Shown in pieces: positions 21,216-32,943 of a stretch of DNA of 64,000 nucleotides (its first letter is position 1; each line of letters begins with the position of its first letter). Origin of the DNA: Gentiana macrophylla. Lineage: Eukaryota > Streptophyta > Magnoliopsida > Gentianales > Gentianaceae. The stretch is from NCBI GenBank assembly GCA_026214975.1, contig JAOBSW010001004.1, forward strand, positions 59,703 to 123,702. The letters are read 5' to 3'. A program made the position numbers and the translations under genes. The notes under the pieces are model-generated. The model searched no databases. It was not told where the DNA came from and was given only the letters and a program-made list of their open reading frames with translations.

Positions 21216-22790
21216 TCTTTTTTGATAGAAATTCAAAATAGGTAGTAAATATCTTTAGGTAAAAATATTTTTCGATATATACCCCTAATTTTAGTTCTTA
21301 CAATCATAAGCCCGCCAAAAATCTCACGTGGCCGGGCTATGTTTACATCGGGCCAAGATCTTTTCACAAGAACCTGGGGATAATTTTCTCTAAGTTTGGG
21401 CTACATATCATATCCTGTATATTTTAAAACAAAAAAAAATTTCAAAATTTGGATTTGTCTAAAAAAAAAAGTTCGGTCAACACCATTCTACGTAAATCAA
21501 ATTCATCCACCACTCTTTTTTTCTTCTTCCTCCCTCCCTGCCAAACAACCGGTAACTTCCTCCACCACCCGACAACTCCTTCCACCACCCGGCTGCTTCC
21601 TGCTCTCTTTAATTATGCGTATTTGCAGGCCATTATTATTTTAGTGTTCATTGGATTTTACGCCTTTTGGACCAAATCGCAAAGATGTTAGATGTGCCTT
21701 TTGAATTATTCTACTTTTATCTTTTTTGGCTGCTTTAAAAAAATATTTTTCAATAGGTCAAATGAGATATTTATTCTTCAAACTGCTGTTTAATTTGTAC
21801 CGTGAATTTGAGAGGTATAATTATACGTATATTTTTTTAGTGTCAGGAGATGTGAATACCATCGGATGTAGAATGATTGCCACAGAAGATAGCAGCCGGG
21901 TGGCGGGTGGTGGATGAAGCTACCGGTGGTTTGGCAGGAAGGGAGAGGAAGAAGAAGAAAGAGTGGTTGATGAATTCGATGTATGTAGAATGGTGATCAC
22001 TTGTTAGGATGACGCGCTTACCATTCTACTAAAACCAATTGGTGTTAGTAAATGTTCTCCTTTGTTGTTTGTTTGCTATTAAAGTTTACTTTGGCTTTCC
22101 TAGGTGAGATGGTTACATTAGGGGCGACTGCATCATTCGTTTACATTGTTTCTGGCCGATTTGTGATTTCATTATCCCGATTTCAAATGTTTCCCCATCC
22201 ATACTAATTGTAACCCATGTTCTAGTTAAATCCTCCATTTGAAACTTCTGAAACTCAGTAAAAGTCCCTTATTACGAAGTCGGTGCAGCTTTTGGAATGA
22301 TGGATGATGAGTTTCTAATCTTAGAATTGGATATGACACCCAAGGATGATGTCTCAATGTTAGAACAAACACCCCCTCAAGTGTGGTCAATCTCTCTCAA
22401 CACTTACACAATATAAATTATGAAAATAATGTTCACACCAATGTTCGATCTCATGACCTCTCACACTGGATATATTTTTTTCAGATAAATTGAATTTTGA
22501 AATTTTTTTTATAGATAAATCCGAATTTAAAATAAAAAAAAAAATTCAAAAAAATCAACAGGACATGATATGTAGCCCGGCCTTAATTAAAATTTAGCTC
22601 GGCATTAGGGAAAATCTGGCTAGCTTCTTGCAAAAATATCCTAGGCCAATGAAAAAATAGCCCGGCCACGTGAGATTTTTTACAGCGTTATGATTGTAAG
22701 AATTAAAATTAGAGGAATACATTGAAAACTATTTTTAAATAAAGGTATATATTTTGAATTATCATATTTTTTTCTATATGAAAATTAGAC
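21216..22790. mobile_element. MULE-like/fold-back element with long inverted ends, interrupted
   Basis: The ends are inverted copies. Read inward, both have AATTCAAAAT, then TTCTTACAATCATAA, then TCTCACGTGGCCGGGCTAT and a GGGCTACATATCAT-like block. A second inverted pair follows: the TC/CACC-rich stretch 21483-21605 against the GGTGG/GGAAGG-rich stretch 21890-21997. The right arm is broken at about 22000 by roughly 490 bp of unrelated DNA and resumes near 22488. No transposase is visible. Members of the same family occur in both arms of the large palindrome (46430-47030, 56515-57095). Confidence 0.6.
22000..22487. other. Insertion in the right arm of the fold-back element
   Basis: The arm sequence stops after TAGAATGGTG (about 21997) and continues near 22488 with TTTTTTCAGATAAATT. 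The intervening 490 bp has no partner in the left arm and no recognised family. Confidence 0.45.
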
Positions 22791-23490
22791 ATCCAAATAT
22801 TAACCGCAGTTCCGTCGCCGAAGTCTATGGTAGAGATTTTCTGTCCTGAACAAACAAAATGAAACGTGTTTATCACTACTACCCGGGCATTTTTCAACCT
22901 GTAAAACATGATCAATTAAAAAATTGACTTAAAATAAATTAACAAATTAATAACATAATTTCTCCTATACATGTATTTTTTCATAGCAAAATCAATGAGG
23001 AAAAAATATAGGGTGTGAATGTATTCTGTGAAAACATTGAGGTTGCACGACGGACAATGCAGCTAACTACCGATTACGAAAGAAAGACGCAATAAGGGGA
23101 GCCAGGAAGGTGGAGCTGGGGAGAGGGTGGGCAGTGGACTTGAGAGCAACAAGCGAAAGGTAGCTCAAATAAAGATAGGAACTAGCCGTGCGTAGGAAAT
23201 TTATTTCGACCGTATGGTGCATCAAAAATATCCAACGATTCCGTAAAAGTTTATATAATCCAATGCTAAACCGGACGATCAGTCCAACCGTTTTATATTG
23301 ACTGCGTCTTTTGTTTAAAAAAAAAAAAAAAAGAAGACCAAGAAAGAAAGTTTCTTGAATTGACACAAATAATACCTTTATAAGCATTGTCGGGTTTTAC
23401 CATAATACAATCCACCGAATCCAGTGTAGTATCTTCTCAAAAAAAAAAAAAAAAAAATTCCCATTTTCCTTACATGTGCCGGCTTTCATC
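22791..23490. other. Intergenic DNA upstream of the small secreted-protein gene
   Basis: Holds two A-runs (23319-23333, 23440-23457). Minus-strand frames at 22709-22915 and 23067-23387 lack any family resemblance and are not called. Confidence 0.4.
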
Positions 23491-23502
23491 TGGCGAACTT
23501 GT

Positions 23503-23511
23503 ATATAAAGT
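23503..23511 (+). promoter_or_regulatory. TATA box of the small secreted-protein gene
   Basis: TATATAAAG about 80 bases before the ATG at 23590, with an A-rich leader free of ATG between them. It is a good match to the plant TATA consensus and spacing. Confidence 0.55.
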
Positions 23512-23589
23512 CCCACAATAAATCGTATTCAGCACAAACAAATTAAGGAAATTAATCACAGGGAAATTAATTAATCAAACGTATTCAAA

Positions 23590-23729
23590 ATGGCTTTGAA
23601 ACATATGGTGATGGCAATTACGATTCTTGTGGTCATTTTTGCACATGCTATGGCAGAGGAGGAATCGGTTGCCGGAGAAGAAAATGAATACAAACTGATG
23701 AAGACTAATCATATCAGAGAATCATTCGG
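23590..23729 (+). CDS. Small secreted protein, first exon (rest not found)
   Basis: ATG at 23590 opens a frame whose first 22 residues are a signal peptide (MALKHMVMAITILVVIFAHA then MA). An acidic segment starting EEESVAGEENEYKLMK follows. A plausible donor, TTCG then GTAGCA, lies at about 23730; beyond it the frame runs into a (TA)n array and then random sequence, so translation past this point is rejected. No downstream exon could be identified before the copia element at 24680. The layout (TATA box, short leader, signal peptide, early intron) resembles the secreted-protein gene in the palindrome, but sequence similarity is not evident. It may be a real gene with distant exons, or a remnant. 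Confidence 0.5.
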
Positions 23730-23750
23730 TAGCATATCATGCCTCCTAGC

Positions 23751-23755
<5 letters not shown>

Positions 23756-23805
<50 letters not shown>
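23756..23805. repeat. (TA)n microsatellite
   Basis: About 50 bp of TA dinucleotides in the putative first intron of the secreted-protein gene. Confidence 0.95.
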
Positions 23806-23806
<1 letters not shown>

Positions 23807-24520
23807 TTTTTAATTTTGAAAAGAAAAGGTTTTTTTATTTGGTGTGGAATGGGAATCAAATTCAAACCCTGGTTCTCAATTCACATCAGGAAGTACAATG
23901 ACTTTTACCAACGTTCTGCTCTAGCAATTCCTGTTTTAGTATATTTTCAAATATTTTATTAACTTTAATTTGGCTTAAAACCCGACATTTAGGACCAACT
24001 TGTCATGATCCGATTAATATAAAGTTCGGCCTTGGATCATGCCGGCCTGCAGAATTTGACATTTACTCTCTGGGATAGTTAGGTCTAGCCCAGAGTTTTT
24101 TTAAATGGCACCATACAGAAAAATTGAACATGCGACATCATTCTCAATTTGATATCAATGGACGTTGATTTTGCGCTAATCCTCCCTGAGTAGGCTTACA
24201 GCTGATTCTATATAGTCCATTCTTGCAAGTTTTACAATTAAATTTAAACAAATACAATTGACATAGACATACTATTAGCCGAAAAAAATTGAAGTTATAA
24301 TTGATGTATTAAATTAAGAAAGTGTGAGGCTAAAATCAACTTCTTAATACCAAATAAACAAACAAGACATACAATTTAAAAAAATTGCAAAAAATTATTA
24401 CAAATTGACAATGCTACTTCGGATCTTAGGAGGCCATTTGTAGCTAGAGTTTAAGAAGAGGCGGGTTACCTGCCAAAAGTCAGCGTGCATCTTCTCCTAT
24501 CTTTTTTCGTTGACATATTG
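23806..24520. other. Intergenic or intronic DNA, nothing recognised
   Basis: About 700 bp with no supportable exon, repeat pair or motif. Confidence 0.4.
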
Positions 24521-24679
24521 GCTTTAATAAAATAAATGATGAAATTTGGCCAAAATACTGTGGATTTTGCACCAAAAAGTGAGATGAAACCTGCTTCACG
24601 ATCTCATAAGATTTATAGGCAAAACCAACAAAGGTTTGACTCCATTTAATATTGCAAATAATTTTGAAATTTTGGTGAG

Positions 24680-24885
24680 AGAAAGCAAATGGATAACAGA
24701 AAAATGTTTTCCATTAATTCAACTTGGTTACACACCACACTTCATATAGCAACATTGTCTAACAGATTATAACACTTGGTCCACCACTAACATAATGCCA
24801 AGTGTCTAAACATAATCTAGAAATAGATCCTTATGGATAAACATAGATCCTTATGGATAAACACTACATTAATAAATTCCTAACA
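24680..24885 (-). repeat. 3' LTR of the copia element
   Basis: 206 bp; differs from the 29556-29758 copy by a few substitutions and a 3-bp CAC indel, indicating a fairly recent insertion. Confidence 0.92.
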
Positions 24886-24922
24886 TCTCCCCTCAAGCTA
24901 AAGGTAGGAACAACAAGTACAT

Positions 24923-26943
24923 TTAGCTTGGTTCTGAACTCCAACAACATAGGACTGTGAGTGCTTTAGTTAATGCATCCGCAATTTGCATGGAAGAGGT
25001 ACAAAGCACACGCTTTGACTTCTTGTTGATCACTTGATCCCTTACATAGTGAACATCAACCTCTATGTGTTTGGTCCTTGCATGATAAACATGATTGTGA
25101 GCGAGAAAAGTGGCACTTAAGTTGTCACACCAGGCAACTGGAATATTGGTTAACTGAATGTGCATTTCGAAAGCGATTGCACGATCCATGTCGATTACGA
25201 GGCTAAATTGGCGGTGATCGTATTGATTCGCACTTGACGCGTAGAAACAACACTTTGCTTCTTTGAGCTCCAAGAAACCAGGGATTTTCCAATATAAACA
25301 CAGTAACCTGCAAAAGACATCCTATCTGGGGGATAACATGCCTAATCAGCATCACAAAACCCTGTCAGTTGAGTAGGACTAGAAGCACTGAAAAACAGAC
25401 CATAGTGCAAGGTACCTTTTACATATCTCAAAAGCCTTTTAAGAGCTTGCCAGTGTATCTGTGTAGGACTCTGCATATATTGACTAAGATAATTCACAGA
25501 ATAGGCAAGGTCAGGTCTTGTGTTGGTCAAATACTGTAATCCTCCTATAGCACTTCTGTAAATAGTGGGATGCTTCATTGGTTCACCTTGATCTGGGAGT
25601 AGGTGTTGGCCAGGTACCATAGGTGTTGAACATGGCTTGATGTGATCAAGCTGCAGTCTTTTTAGGAGCTGAGAAGCATAATGCCCCTGTGTCAAGTACA
25701 ATCCTACTGGTGTTCTGTGTGCTTTCATTCCCAGAAAATGGGATACTGAACCCAGATCTTTCAATGTAAATCTTGAATTTAACATATCAATTAACTTCTT
25801 GATCAGCTTCTAGGAGTTACCTGTTACCAATATGTCATCTACATAGACCAAAACATACAATAAACATTCATTAGTCTTAAGAACAAAAAGAGATGAATCT
25901 GACTTTGATTGGTTGAAGCCCCAGTGCAACATATGTAGTCTTAGGGCAGCAAACCATGCCCTAGGAGCTTGTTTGAGACCATACAAGGCCTTATGTAGTT
26001 TACAAACATAATATGGCTTGTCCTTATCAACAAAGCCCTCTGGTTGTTCCATATAGACATCCTCCATCAATGGTCCATTAAGAAAATCATTGTCAATGTG
26101 AACTTGATGAATATGCTAGTTCAAGTTGACTGCCAGGACCAAGATAATTCTGATAGTAGATGCTTTGGCCACTGGAGTAAAGGTTTCTGTAAAATCTACA
26201 CCATAGGTCTGATGGAAGCCTTTGGCAACCAGTCTTGCCTTGTGCTTGATGATTGTTCCATCAGGTCTCATTTTCAGTTTGAACACCCATCTACAGCCAA
26301 CAAGATTCTGTTTAAGAGGAGGCACCAGAGTCCAGGTTACATTTTTTTGCAGAGCATTAAATTCAATAACCATTGCAGCTCTCCATTCAGTGTTGTTCAA
26401 TGCGTCTGAGACCTTGGTTGGTTCAGACAGGTGATCTGGGAGTATGGAGGACTGAATTTGGGCAGAGTAGGTTTTTGGTTTGTAGATTCCACTTTTAGAA
26501 CGAGTTTGCATAGGGTGACCTTGTATTGGTGGCTGTGGTGGGGGTTCACTAGTTTGATCAAGGATATGGTCACTTTGTGCTGGATTACAGGATTGAGTCT
26601 CTGAATTAGGGCTGAGGGATACAGAGGCATGAGTGGAAGGAGTATGGTCTTGTACAGGAATAAAGGCATGGATTGGACTATGGTTGTATGTAGGAGAGGA
26701 TGAGGACTCATGTATAGGAGAAGCATGAGTGGATTGGGCACTAATATCACATTCACTTGTTGAAGCAGAAGCAGGTTCAGCAGTTACTTCACCAGATAAT
26801 GGCCTTGCAGTAGTGGACATAGGCAGAGAGATGATAGTGGATAGTTTAGGATCAGAAATGACTTCTTTATAAGGTCCAAGAAGAAATTTTCCTTTGAAGG
26901 GAAACTCTGACTCACTGAAGACCACATTCCTAGTTATGAACAC
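24923..26943 (-). pseudogene. Copia reverse transcriptase and RNase H region
   Basis: The frame from 26943 has the linker and the start of RT (NLVGCRWVFKLK, KARLVAKGF). The frame from 26070 has ALYGLKQAPRAWF and the catalytic YVDDILVTG. The frame from 25785 has LGMKAHRTPVGLYLTQ through RYVKGTLHYGL to FCDAD, the first RNase H aspartate. After a stop the frame from 25273 covers RNase H to the ADALTK motif. Three breaks at least, so no functional polyprotein. Confidence 0.88.
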
Positions 26944-26946
26944 TCG

Positions 26947-27781
26947 TCATGATTCATCTAGACACTTGTAGCCTTTGTGGTGAGGACTGACACCTAAGTA
27001 AGTGCATTTTGTGGTGTGGAACTTAAACTTAACAGTGTGAAAAGGCCTCAGATGTGGAAAATAGGCACATTCAAAGACTTTGTGAAATTTGTAGTCTGGC
27101 TTCTTGTTATACAAAACTTCAAATGGAGATTTAAGGTTAAGAACATGGGTAGGAAGAATAGTGATAACAGATACAACTTCAACAAAACTGTCCCACCAAA
27201 ATTTCAAGGGTAAGGATGCTTGAGCTAGTTGTGTCAGACCTAATTCAGTTATGTGTCTGTGTTTTCTTTCTTCCCTACCATTTTGTTGGTGGGCATGAGG
27301 ACAAGGGTGCCTGAATTGTATTCCTTGTTCTTTAAGATAAGGTGTAAGATTTCTATACTCCCCCCCAATCTGTTTGAAGATACTTAATCTTGGTGGAAAA
27401 CTGATTCTCAACTAGGCTTTTAAACTGAGTAAAGACAGTATAAACTTCATATTTTAGTTTTAGAGGAAAAATCCAAGTGTATCTGGACCCATCATCCACA
27501 AAAATGACATAGTAATGAAAACCAGACACAAATGGAATGGGAGCAGGTCCCCACAGGTCAGAATGAATCAAATCAAGAACAGCACGAGCATGTGAATCAG
27601 AGTTAGGGTAAGGTAAGGCATGGCCTTTACCATATTGGCAAGCATCACAAAAAACAAGATTTCCATTAATATCAACATTACAGGACTTCAGAATATGACT
27701 TAAAACAAATTTGGATGGATGACCTAACCTCCTATGCCAGACATTATGATCCTTATCAAGGGTAACAGTGCCTAGACACAA
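26947..27781 (-). pseudogene. Copia integrase region
   Basis: Two overlapping frames. The first has the zinc-binding HHCC part (WHRRLGHPS, later CDACQYGKGH) and the catalytic-core aspartates in DLIHSDLWGP and YLQTDWGG. The second has the HQQNGREERKHRH motif with the catalytic glutamate. A frameshift near 27360-27380, in a C-run, separates the second aspartate from the glutamate. Role: insertion of element cDNA into host DNA. Confidence 0.87.
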
Positions 27782-29526
27782 ACTAGGGGAGCCTGATAGA
27801 CCCTGAGTACTAACTTTATTATGAAAAGAGGACTAGAAGAACTTGAACTGGAAGTACGCTTCAGTTTGGAATGAGGGGAGCTCTGTCTTAGGGCCATTAT
27901 CTGGTAGAGTCCATTACTGAGTGTTCCTGTTAGGAGCAGTTTCCCTGTTCTCTTGTCCTTCACACAACAAGTAGTAGGATTAAATTCAACAGTTATACAA
28001 TTATCAGCTAAAAGTCTAGATATACTGATAAGGTTTTTGGTGATGGAAGGAACATGAAAGACATCTTTGAGAGCAAGTGTAGTGTGTGGACAAAGTGTTG
28101 GAAAAGTACTATATCCTACATGCAAAATGGCAAGTTTCTCACCATTACCAACCACCAAGGACTCAGAACCATTGTATCCAACATTGAGATGAAGGTTGTT
28201 TAGATCAATTGTAAGATAATTTGAGGCCCCACTATCCATATACCAAGTTGAATCTCCCACAGACTGAGGTGTTGCAGTGGCAGCATAAGCAGATGCCTGT
28301 TGAGCTATGGGATTGATACTGCTAGGAGGAACAAAATCCTCTTCAAATCGATGCAAGCAAGCTGTTACTATGTGACCATCTTTTTCACAAAGTTGGCATA
28401 CCATTTTGTTCCCAGATCTTCCTCCTGCACCTATTCCTCCCCTTCCTCTGCCCCTGCCACCTCTAGCATTGCCATTTCCTCTTCCACGATTAGACCCAGG
28501 AGAGGAGAACCTTCCAGTATTTGTGTTGTAATTGGAGTAATGTCTAGGCAAGGGTCCTTGAGCTAGGTTTGCAGTGGGACCAGAAAGACCATGAACAGAA
28601 GGAAGATTCAGTCTTGCTATTAGCCTCTCATGAGTAATTAATTGAGATTGGACATCTTGCCAGATAAGAGCTCCAACCCTAGATGTGATGTTGACTATGG
28701 CAGATTCATAGTCACGATCTAAACCTCCTAAAGTGGCCAAAATAAGCTCAGATTTGGTAATTGGATGTCCAGCAGCTGTAAGATTGTCTGAATAGGACTT
28801 CATTTGAGCTAGATAATCCGACATTGACTTGGTTCCTTTTGATGCTTTAGCAAGATCATCCTTATACTCCAAAATGCATGCCTCAGATCTGCTATTGTAG
28901 AGGGTTTCCAGGGTCGTCCAAACTTCATAAGTGAAAGAGCAGCCAACTACTTCAGTCATAGAGCTCAGCAACCATCCCATCAACAAATTGTCCTTGACGA
29001 TCCATTCATCTGAAGCTAAGGTCAGTGAAGAATTCACAACAGCAAGTGTGGAGAATGGATCTTGGGAGGAAGGAGCTGGGTGAAGAAGATGATCTTCTAA
29101 TCGATGACCACGAATGATGGGAAGCACTGTGTAATGCCAAAGAAGGTAATTATTCCGGTCTAATTTGTGGTCTGAGACATGAGTCAAGTTACCGGAGAAC
29201 GGTGGACCAATGAAGTTGAGAAGGCGATGGACTAGCGAGACCCAAAATTGACGACGGTGGAGGAAGAGGCGTCCGATAGCCGTATATATGACGGCTCTGT
29301 TCGGCCAAAAGTCATCACCCGTGATGGATTAGCAGTATGTGTGGTGCTCATCACTGGAATACCAGTTGCTACACCGGTGGATAGGAGAGGAAGATTTGTA
29401 AAAGAGAATGGAAACTGAGTTCCATCGGAGATTGGCTCATGAGTAGAAGATTGTATGGTGGTGTAGATTTGGGTGCTCTAAGCTCCGGTGATGGAGCTCT
29501 CAGTAGTGGGAGCACCGGAGGTTGCC
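27772..29526 (-). pseudogene. Copia gag and protease region
   Basis: The expected gag ATG at 29526 (MATSGAP) meets a stop after 16 codons; the frame is open again from about 29187 for 471 codons. That stretch has the retrotransposon gag (UBN2-type) domain up to about residue 190, a glycine/arginine-rich linker, a CCHC knuckle (CQLCEKDGHIVTACLH) near residue 263 and the aspartic protease motif WYMDSGASNYLT near residue 315. The C-terminal 30 residues are read past a frameshift. Role: virus-like particle formation, RNA binding and polyprotein processing. Confidence 0.88.
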
Positions 29527-29555
29527 ATCTCCGGCCAACCTAAGCTCCGATACCC

Positions 29556-29758
29556 AGAAAGCAAATGGATAACAGAAAAATGTTTTTCATTAATTCAATT
29601 TGGTTACACACCACACTTCATATAGCAACATTGTCTAACAGATTATAACACTTGGTCCACTAACATAATGCCAAGTGTCTAAACATAATCTAGAGATAGA
29701 TCCTTATGGATAAACATAGATCCTTATGGATAAACACTACATTAATTAATTCCTAACA
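29556..29758 (-). repeat. 5' LTR of the copia element
   Basis: 203 bp; the gag start lies just inside it in minus-strand sense, after the primer-binding site at about 29543-29555. Confidence 0.92.
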
Positions 29759-30199
29759 GTGAGGATGGTTGAGAAAAATAATAAGCTCCCCAATCTCTAA
29801 ATCTATCGATATGAATGGGTTTACTAAGTCATTTGCTGATGACTTTGTTCTAGACGAGGAATTGCAAGACTATCAACATATGGCAAAGGAGTTAGTGCGA
29901 GAGGAATCTGTTATGGATGTGGGCCATGATTCTCGGCCGACTTTTACAACTCAAATTATGAAGGATTATAAGGAGAAGGGTGGGGTGATCGATATAAGTG
30001 AGTATGCGGTTTATAGATTATATTATGTTCCTTCTAAAGGCCTATTTAAAAAACATCAAAAGACTGTTTCTGCCACGTTCATTGTCATATAGGGATGAAA
30101 TACTATAATCACTATTTTTGACTAAGGACAAACCAGAGGATGAAGATGAAGCCAGTGATGATCTATACATTATGGAGGCTCGGAGAATGATTACGCGGG

Positions 30200-30449
30200 C
30201 AGTGGCGAATCCAGGAAAAAAGTTGAGTGGAGTCACCCCTCACAAAAGTGTAGTAACCCTAATTTTTTTTTTTGGGTTGGGCGGGTAATTAGGTCATAAT
30301 TTCCGGGTCGAAACCGGGTTGGGTGGGTAATTAGGTCAAAAATTGATTTTTTTTTTTTTTTTACAAAAACAACGTCGTTCCGGATTTTTTTTTTAATAAA
30401 GTTGAGTGGGGTCACGTGACCCCCCCTGGAGCACGTGGATCCGCCACTG
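30200..30449. mobile_element. hAT-like MITE
   Basis: Starts CAGTGGCGAATCCAGG and ends GTGGATCCGCCACTG, clear terminal inverted repeats. The flanks are ATTACGCGGG on the left and ATTACGGGG on the right, an 8-9 bp duplication with one base change. Interior holds two near-copies of GGTTGGGYGGGTAATTAGGTCA and T-runs. It interrupts the coding-like host sequence. Confidence 0.78.
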
Positions 30450-30526
30450 ATTACGGGGATGCTTCACATGGAATAAAAATTGAGTCATCATCTTTGAAGG
30501 CCCCGGTGCAGATTGCAAAGGAAAAT

Positions 30527-31052
30527 TGTGATATCCCACATTAGAAGTGGGGAAGCGCATCACCACCATATAAGTGTGAGACATAAAGGTTTTGTCAACT
30601 CGGATTAGCCCTTTTAGACCAAGCGAGGATGGCGGTCTAAGCAATTGACCGGACCATTTATGACTCATTTAGTCTTTGCCCACCGAGTCCGAGAGTGTTC
30701 TGAGAATGATATCAAAGCCGACTGCCATACGGACCTACGTGCCACACCGTGAGAGGTGGTAGGGGCCACATCTAAAATCCTATGGTAGGGACGAACTGGG
30801 ACAAGTCCAGTGGAACAAGTCTTGGTCGTCCTGGCGAGGACGCCAGTCCCTTATAAGGGACAAGGGGGTAGAATGTGATATCCCACATTGGAAGTGGGGG
30901 AAGGGCATCACCACCATATAAGTGTCAGACATAAAGGTCTCGTAAACTCGGGTTAGCTTTTTTAGACCAAGCGAGGACGGCGCTCTAAGCAGTTGACCAG
31001 ACCATTTATGACTCATTTAGCGCTATCAGACCCGGGGTCCGGAGGCGTTACA
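30527..31052 (+). mobile_element. TRIM (terminal-repeat retrotransposon in miniature)
   Basis: Direct terminal repeats begin TGTGATATCCCACATT at 30527 and 30874; the second ends GGCGTTACA at 31052. The 5-bp AAAAT flanks both sides (30522-30526, 31053-31057). Right after the first repeat, TGATATCAAAGCC resembles the Met-tRNA primer-binding site TGGTATCAGAGCC, and GGGACAAGGGGGTAGAA before the second repeat is a polypurine tract. Total 526 bp, repeats about 178 bp, no ORF. No 5S rRNA-like block is present, so it is not a Cassandra element. Confidence 0.88.
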
Positions 31053-31639
31053 AAAATAGATGTGCAGAGTATGCCGTCACAAATAAACACAAGAGATGTT
31101 GAGGAAAGTCTTAGAAATCGAATTATGCTCAAAGAGATCAAAGAGAAAAAAGTGATATATGTGGGGAAGAACAAAAATACTCACTTTGTAGAGACTATTC
31201 CAGCCTCCCCGGATAGGAGATATTGTAATTTATTTTTATAATTTGAATTCGACTCTACAATGAGTAGCCGTACTCTTTTCTTTCGCCAGATTTTTTCTCA
31301 TTCGGTTTGACTTCTAAACGGTTTTAAGTATACGGTATTAGATGTTGTGGTCGTCTTTTGTACATTTTTTGTTTTCATAAGATAAGTTCTAGTATATCTT
31401 TCACACCTAATGAACTTATACGTCCCAACATTATACTTTGAAATTTCAGTTAATGACAGAAGGATGAAAACTCAATTGCGGGCGAGAAAATTGGTCGAAG
31501 AGCCAGAAGAGGATGATTGTGACGGTAAACCAGATTGCCATCTTGATTTGGCCCGGTGTGAAAGTGTAGAATTCTGCCGATGTCTTGGTCTTGAACGGGG
31601 ATATTTCTGTATACTTGTTTTTGATGATTAAGATAATTA

Positions 31640-32480
31640 TATATAGCCGCCCCGGCCACTCGTCTAACAAAAATGATCCGTTTACATTATTTTGTGTACA
31701 TTAAAAATACATAATTGTCAAACAACGGGCGAATTGTTTCTGCTTTGTTGGGATTTTATATTTATTTAAAATATAAGATCCAAATCATTTTATGTATCTT
31801 TTATAAAACGAAATGAAGTAGACGTATTATAATCCCTCCCTCCTCCAAACAGGTACTACACTTTCAAAGTAATATGTGATTCCAATATGTGCTTTCAAAA
31901 ATGATTTCCTTGTAGTTTTTCTTGTGATATATCATCACTTTTGAATTTGGTATGTGTTGTATGTGTTTGTCACAACGTTACTGAAAACATTGTGGCATTA
32001 ACATCTTGTAAAAGGTCTATGTTTTCTTTTCTTAATAAAGGTATTTCTTTTGGGTTTCATGTTTTGCATGTTGGAGAATTTTGTAATACTCTTGTTTTGC
32101 TCTTAATTTCATGTAATGTACCTGTCAAGGATTGAATTTGTATGAAGTTGTGGCTTTCTTTAATGTAATATTATCAATGCAATTTTTCTTTTTTTTACTG
32201 CTGAATTACCACATCTCTCAAAAGTTTAAGCTGATTAGGAGATAATTAACATTTTATATCTCTCGATATTCACTTTTGACGGAGTTCTTGACTTATTGTG
32301 CAAAGGCATAATGTTATGCGGTTCATTAAACATGCTTTTAATATCTCAAGTGTAATTGATCTCACCGTATATTAACAATGTCCAACTTCATCCCCTCTAC
32401 ACCTTCCAATAAAGATATCATTTTATTAAGCTAGCTGCAAGGCAAAACCTCAGAGGCTTTACAAACACTGTGCGGCTCAA
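31640..32480. other. 3' flank of the host gene fragments, nothing recognised
   Basis: AT-rich DNA of about 840 bp with no supportable gene. It could include a 3' untranslated region of the gene ending near 31631. Confidence 0.4.
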
Positions 32481-32484
32481 GAAC

Positions 32485-32770
32485 AATTCTCGTTTTTAGT
32501 GACAGTATTTAATGCGATGACTTGCTGTCGTCACGCCAAATGCATTTTGCGACGATATTCCGTCGCAATAAAATGGCACTAAAAAAGAAAAACTTTTGTG
32601 ATTTTTTTAGTGGGAACTTTTGGCTAGTGCATTTTTTTTGGGACGACAGTAATGTTCTTGCGCCGGCATGTTTCCCGAGCAAAGTTGGGAGGGAATTTTT
32701 TGGACGGGAAAATGATTTTTTTAGACGACACAATATTTTTTTGGGACGAAATGTTGCCAGCTCGGATTGA
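32485..32770. mobile_element. CACTA-like subterminal repeat remnant
   Basis: Dense short motifs such as TTAGTG, GTCGTCACG, GCGACGA, GACGACA and GGGACGA over 285 bp resemble the subterminal repeats of CACTA elements, but no clean CACTA terminus is present. Frames here are shadows of the repeat. Confidence 0.35.
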
Positions 32771-32805
32771 CATGTGGATTGGAGAAGTTTTACTGTACAA
32801 CAGGT

Positions 32806-32836
32806 TTACCAACTAGATATCCTAGTTGGTAAAACC
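32806..32836. repeat. Short perfect hairpin
   Basis: TTTACCAACTAG and CTAGTTGGTAAA are separated by only a few bases (GATATC overlap at the centre). No downstream T-run marks it as a terminator. Confidence 0.6.
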
Positions 32837-32943
32837 CATCTTATAAAATGTTCACACGTCAACACTCACTCTCTGTCCATATCACATGTAATATTGGCTT
32901 TAACCTTAACGGAGGTTGTAAAACCAAACGGAAGATGCTAAAA

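Larger units (their letters stand above)
24680..29758 (-). mobile_element. Ty1/copia LTR retrotransposon (Ale/Retrofit-like), 5.08 kb
   Basis: The LTRs at 24680-24885 and 29556-29758 (about 205 bp) are nearly identical and carry a duplicated CATAGATCCTTATGGATAAA unit. The 5-bp GTGAG flanks both sides (24675-24679, 29759-29763). On the minus strand the primer-binding site next to the right LTR reads TGGGTATCGGAGC, close to the initiator-Met type TGGTATCAGAGC. The polypurine tract beside the left LTR reads TTGAGGGGAGA. The LTR begins TGTTAGGAA. Domain order gag-PR-IN-RT-RH and the gag LDRNNYLLW motif point to the Ale/Retrofit lineage. Several frame breaks make it non-autonomous now. Confidence 0.93.
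24538..31631 (+). pseudogene. Unrecognised host gene fragments interrupted by three insertions
   Basis: Exon-like stretches on the plus strand: 24538-24648 (MKFGQNTVDFAPKSEMKP start), a short segment across the copia target site (NNFEILVRMVEKNNKL, rejoined over one GTGAG), 29812-30092 (with MNGFTKSFADDFVLDEEL and an acidic, lysine-rich continuation), 30130-30199, 30450-30526, 31058-31240 and 31440-31631 (after TTTCAG). All are charged, hydrophilic sequence and follow each other in one direction, so they are probably pieces of one gene. Single-base frame breaks occur between them. A copia element, a hAT MITE and a TRIM sit inside coding-like stretches. I do not recognise the family. Confidence 0.4.

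Noticed and set aside
23730..23901. Extending the small secreted protein through the TA array
   Set aside because: The added residues are a (TA)n translation after a usable splice donor.
30527..31052. Cassandra-type TRIM with 5S rRNA
   Set aside because: No 5S-like promoter block or rRNA sequence in the terminal repeats.
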